DNA from: Desulfosalsimonas propionicica
Lineage (GTDB): Bacteria; Desulfobacterota; Desulfobacteria; Desulfobacterales; Desulfosalsimonadaceae
Reading direction: 5' to 3'
DNA: 64,000 nucleotides
Assembly (NCBI RefSeq): GCF_013761005.1
Contig: NZ_JACDUS010000005.1
Coordinates: 124,001 to 188,000 of the forward strand
In this document: positions 62,537 to 64,000 of the stretch, piece by piece
How positions within the stretch are numbered: position 1 is the first letter of the stretch
How the letters are laid out: each line of letters starts with the position of its first letter
Program-made: the position numbers and the translations under genes
Notes under the pieces: generated by a model
The model's database searches: none
Seen by the model: only the letters and a program-made list of their open reading frames with translations
What the model was told of the DNA's origin: nothing

Positions 62537-63594
62537 CTGACTACCCATTGATAAAACAGGTTGTCCTTTTGTTCAGCAGGAGTTTTAAAGTAATACAGGC
62601 TCTGTCTGATCTGTTCATATATCCTCGGCCAGTTACCGGGGCTGGAAAAACAATCGGCTACGCTTCTGTATTTTTCCAGGTCAGCGTTAAAATGGCAGAT
62701 CCGGGGCGTGATGCCTTTCTGCCGCCAGCACGATATGGATGGATTTCCATCGTTATGGTGCGAATGGTGCGAAACCTGCAGTAATCCGAGCCTTCCACCG
62801 GCTCCCAGCGTGAGGGGAATAAGCCCTGTTTCTTTTAATTCATTTTTGTGCAGGGACAGTTCCATTATTGGTTTGAGTGTGAGGTAATGCCTTGTTTCCG
62901 TTTCGCAGCCCTTCAACCAATTTTTTGGTGTATGAGGATCTGGCATTGCCTGGCGAAAGCCTTTGATCATTTGCTCGGACCATTGCAAGGGCAATTCAAA
63001 GCTGACAATTTTAGAATAGATTTTGGATTGTAAACGCATGATGCAGTCAGCGCTTTTCCGTATACACTGCAGAACTCCATTGATTTTTTCCGGCTGGCCG
63101 AATATTTGACAGTCATTTACGATCATCATGCCGACTTTCAGACGGTCACGGGGAATCTTTTCCAGGTAGGCAACCGCAAAACCTTCCTGTGCGTTCAAGC
63201 CGAAGCCTCCCTGGCCTGCGCCAATGGCATTCAGACAATATTGCGGAAGGAACCCGGGGGTTTCCAGTAGAAGTACCAAGGCATTCCTGTCGCCGGATTG
63301 TAGAAAATCCAGTACTGCTGCATAAAACCCCAGGCAGGCGAGAGAGGAGAACCGAACAGAGGCTTTCGGGAACATACTGTAAACAGCCTGCATGAATGAT
63401 TTCGCTTCCGGGGTGGTAAGAATAAACAGCTCAGATGAGCTGCTCAGGATGATTGATTCGGGCTGCAGGATTGAAAAGCCCTGCTGATCCCGCATAAATG
63501 AGTCGAGAAAAGCTATCAATGATCCGTCATTTCCGAGGAGGTTATCGTTCAGGCGGTACCGGTAATCACGAATTATGGGGATTTCTTCAATCAC
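62533..63594 (-). CDS. divergent KAS III/thiolase-like protein
   Basis: A 353-residue protein. The segment SVRFSSLACLGFYAAVLDFL (Cys near residue 87) resembles the active-site Cys helix of KAS III and thiolase-fold enzymes, and LIPLTLGAGGRLGLLQ resembles their C-terminal Gly loop. The His and Asn motifs of KAS III (HQAN and NTSAAS) are not seen, so it may do acyl transfer rather than condensation. GTG at 63594 overlaps the previous gene by 8 bases; an upstream ATG at 63696 would overlap it by 110 bases. Confidence 0.5.
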   Translation of the reverse strand: MIEEIPIIRDYRYRLNDNLLGNDGSLIAFLDSFMRDQQGFSILQPESIILSSSSELFILTTPEAKSFMQAVYSMFPKASVRFSSLACLGFYAAVLDFLQSGDRNALVLLLETPGFLPQYCLNAIGAGQGGFGLNAQEGFAVAYLEKIPRDRLKVGMMIVNDCQIFGQPEKINGVLQCIRKSADCIMRLQSKIYSKIVSFELPLQWSEQMIKGFRQAMPDPHTPKNWLKGCETETRHYLTLKPIMELSLHKNELKETGLIPLTLGAGGRLGLLQVSHHSHHNDGNPSISCWRQKGITPRICHFNADLEKYRSVADCFSSPGNWPRIYEQIRQSLYYFKTPAEQKDNLFYQWVVR

Positions 63595-64000
63595 GCGTTG
63601 ATTCCTGCTTGCTTTGATCTGCCAGTTTCGAGAAGTGGCAGGCTTTTTTAAATTCACCTTTTTCCTTGAGGATAATGGATAATTTTCTATAAACATCTGT
63701 CATAATACGGAAAAAGTTCGGGTCCGGATTTTCCTTGTACATTTCGGACAGGATCAGAAAGTCTTCGTATGAATCATCCCGTCTCTTGTACATAGGAGGT
63801 AAATCAAAATTGTTCAGCCCCCGTATAAGATGCAGGATAAAGTTATTCCTGTCCTTTTCAACGGCACGATCCAGATATTCGAGCCCCTTGTTTACATAAC
63901 GGACCATGTTGAAGGCGCATAGAGCGTCCCGGCCTTTCATGGTGTAAGAACTTCCCAGATAGGATAGTACAATCATGTCTTCACTATTTTTCCGGCGTGC
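63587..64000 (-). CDS. TPR protein, second paralogue, 5' end outside window
   Basis: The last 137 residues of a protein that continues beyond the right edge (the frame is open to base 64000; an internal ATG at 63976 is not the start). Aligned by eye with the first TPR paralogue, it shows YLGSSYTMKGRD, YVNKGLEYLDRAVEKDRNNF and LNNFDLPPMYKRRDDSYEDF as matching blocks. Gene order puts the two copies at both ends of the enzyme block, so duplication seems to have framed this cluster. Confidence 0.75.
   Translation of the reverse strand, partial: ARRKNSEDMIVLSYLGSSYTMKGRDALCAFNMVRYVNKGLEYLDRAVEKDRNNFILHLIRGLNNFDLPPMYKRRDDSYEDFLILSEMYKENPDPNFFRIMTDVYRKLSIILKEKGEFKKACHFSKLADQSKQESTRD

Overview
The window is bacterial DNA, about 33 kb of prophage followed by about 31 kb of host chromosome. 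The host genes suggest an anaerobic deltaproteobacterium of the Desulfobacterota type. This is inferred from a respiratory arsenate reductase operon of the Arr type, a sigma-54 two-component pair, ETF and acyl-CoA enzymes, the Mpl and HemL proteins and GC-rich coding. No rRNA or species marker is present, so the genus cannot be named.

Prophage (1 to about 33,117, open at the left edge). The layout follows lambda-like siphoviruses. A CI-type repressor runs off the left edge and faces a Cro-like gene across a palindromic operator. The early region holds an antirepressor-like protein, a lone SF3 helicase domain, an NTPase and a fused primase-helicase. A two-armed repeat array that looks like a replication origin follows. 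Next come a zinc-ribbon regulator, an ASCH-like protein, the small terminase, a cytosine methyltransferase-like protein and a GpA-type large terminase. Accessory genes sit between packaging and head genes: an HTH protein, a four-helix protein with a voltage-sensor-like S4 segment, and a RelE/ParE-like toxin with an unfamiliar partner. A consensus promoter then starts the head genes (portal, S49 protease with nested scaffold, decoration, major capsid). The tail genes follow: tube, G/GT frameshift pair, tape measure, tail tip and J-like protein. The lysis-like genes come last. The prophage ends at a terminator directly beside the 3' end of a tRNA-Lys(CUU), the expected integration target. No integrase is in view and probably lies left of the window.

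Host region 33.2-40.5 kb. A Tpt1/KptA-like protein with altered catalytic residues, hemL, mpl, an acyl-CoA ligase, a small cysteine protein, an enoyl-CoA hydratase and a secreted DUF4168 protein.

Host region 40.6-50.2 kb. A histidine kinase and a sigma-54 activator converge on arrD-arrC-arrB-arrA (reverse strand), a complete arsenate respiration operon. An ArsR-ArsC fusion gene is divergent from arrA. It is followed by a MOSC-domain gene broken by one amber codon and by a pstA pseudogene.

Host region 51.3-64 kb. An unbroken reverse-strand run of 13 genes: a KAS III-like protein, an amidase, an acyl-CoA dehydrogenase, an acyl carrier protein, an alpha/beta hydrolase, two paralogous TPR proteins, a LolCDE-like ABC transporter, a LolA-like periplasmic protein, an outer-membrane barrel and EtfAB. 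I read this as a possible undescribed pathway that builds or modifies an acyl chain on a carrier and moves the product to the outer membrane. That function is inference from gene content.
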